A DNA stretch of 12,966 nucleotides from Bacteriovoracaceae bacterium UBA4573. GTDB taxonomy: Bacteria; Bdellovibrionota; UBA1018; UBA923. The position numbers and the translations under genes were made by a program. The stretch spans positions 15,943-28,908 of the forward strand of contig DGKJ01000055.1 in assembly GCA_002387735.1 (NCBI GenBank). The letters are read 5' to 3'. Of the stretch, positions 12,411 to 12,966 are shown piece after piece. The notes beneath the pieces were generated by a model. That model searched no databases. It worked only from the letters and a program-made list of their open reading frames with translations, and was not told the origin of the DNA. Position 1 is the first letter of the stretch, and every line of letters begins with the position of its first letter.

Positions 12411-12966
12411 ATGAGCGAAACCTACGCACTAGAAAAGAAAGGCAAACCTGGCACTGATCTTGCAATGCATGATGAGAAAGCGACATTAACTATGATGAAT
12501 CACGCAGCGATGGCGACATCAGTTCTTCAGCATTCAAGGTTTGATCTTAAGGAATTCCAAGACAAGTGGAAGAAAGCCAGGCTTTCAGCCCTCAAAGAAG
12601 TCTTAGGTGAGAAAAGTGCCGGGATCAGTGACGAAGAGCTTTTGCTTAAACAAGTCGATACCGAGACCAAAGAGAAAGCTCTTCGTAAGGTTTTTGATAA
12701 TAGTAGGCGCTTAGGCTTAAGTGTCGCAAAGTTTTTAGGGCTTAGCTGGGAAGCCTCTGACCTAGCCGATCTTTTACCCCAGGTCCATGTACCCTGCTTT
12801 TCTCGTCCTTGGAGAAAACACAACTCTGCATATGTCTTAGAAAGAGCAGGATGTGATTCCTATTCAAAAACGGGCAGCCTTGGATGCGATTATTGGCGTG
12901 AGGCCTTAGATGGCCTTGTGATGGGAGTCGGTGAAAAAGAGCGGCTATCCCGTCACCGAAGTGTGG
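12411..12966 (+). CDS. Unrecognised cysteine-containing protein (C-terminus beyond window)
   Basis: An open frame of 185 codons starts at ATG 12411 and reaches the right edge without a stop. A weak GCGGGA lies upstream as ribosome site. There is no signal peptide or membrane segment. Residues about 20-110 are helical and rich in Lys, Glu and Ala (for example EFQDKWKKARLSALKEVL and VDTETKEKALRKVFDNSRR). From about 122 the sequence becomes motif-like: LLPQVHVPCFSRPW, YVLERAGCD, GCDYWREALDGLVMGVG and RLSRHRSV, with cysteines in a spaced pattern and conserved-looking Arg-His. The cysteines and the RHRSV segment suggest a metal-, heme- or small-molecule-binding output domain, but I do not recognise the family. 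It is divergent from the Crp/Fnr gene, sharing a 234-nt spacer that holds the copy-3 operator and a separate inverted repeat, so co-regulation with NO metabolism is plausible. Confidence 0.75.
   Translation, partial: MSETYALEKKGKPGTDLAMHDEKATLTMMNHAAMATSVLQHSRFDLKEFQDKWKKARLSALKEVLGEKSAGISDEELLLKQVDTETKEKALRKVFDNSRRLGLSVAKFLGLSWEASDLADLLPQVHVPCFSRPWRKHNSAYVLERAGCDSYSKTGSLGCDYWREALDGLVMGVGEKERLSRHRSV

Noticed and set aside
1..12966. CRISPR arrays, tRNA or rRNA genes, insertion sequences
   Set aside because: No regularly spaced repeats, tRNA-like cloverleaf, rRNA-like segments, transposase motifs or terminal inverted repeats were seen.

Overview
This 13-kb window holds a denitrification / nitric-oxide-handling region of a Gram-negative bacterium. 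The evidence for a Gram-negative host is an exported outer-membrane-type protein, Sec signal peptides, a periplasmic copper nitrite reductase and an FNR-type regulator. Composition is moderate in GC, and hand-counted rows in the nirK gene are richer than rows in the flanks. Nothing fixes the genus. The gene styles would fit a Bdellovibrionota- or deltaproteobacteria-like organism, but that is only a guess.

Layout, left to right. (1) A minus-strand secreted, probably beta-barrel protein (1-538) runs off the left edge. (2) Divergent from it is a soluble PAS histidine kinase (795-1898), preceded by a very good sigma-54 promoter match (688-704). (3) Next come a group II PLP-dependent decarboxylase (1956-3776), a broken PAS fragment (3778-3939) and a radical SAM/SPASM-like enzyme (3923-4987), all on the plus strand and tightly packed. 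(4) A separate plus-strand unit with its own sigma-70-like promoter encodes a copper nitrite reductase fused to a C-terminal cytochrome c (nirK, 5163-6632), a NirV-like SUMF1-domain protein (6642-7421) and a SCO/SenC copper chaperone (7429-7983). (5) Converging from the right is a five-gene minus-strand operon, in transcription order: a Crp/Fnr regulator (12176-11439), NnrS (11437-10196), a cysteine-rich DGC-type zinc-binding protein (10224-9826), a second radical SAM enzyme (9829-9053) and an Aur1-like PAP2 membrane protein (9041-8088). (6) Divergent from the regulator is an unrecognised cysteine-containing gene (12411 onward) that runs off the right edge.

How the parts fit. NirK makes NO from nitrite, SCO is suited to its copper supply, NirV is its usual neighbour, and NnrS is a NO-stress membrane protein. 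The main non-obvious signal is a shared FNR-like inverted repeat, ATGAY-N4-ATCAT. It occurs in three intergenic positions: before the outer-membrane gene (599-612), before the decarboxylase (1905-1918) and before the Crp/Fnr gene (12227-12240). This suggests one regulon that autoregulates the regulator and its NnrS operon. It would also bring in the decarboxylase/radical-SAM pair and the outer-membrane protein, whose functions are unknown. The nirK promoter has no such site that I can see; its -35 lies inside a different inverted repeat.
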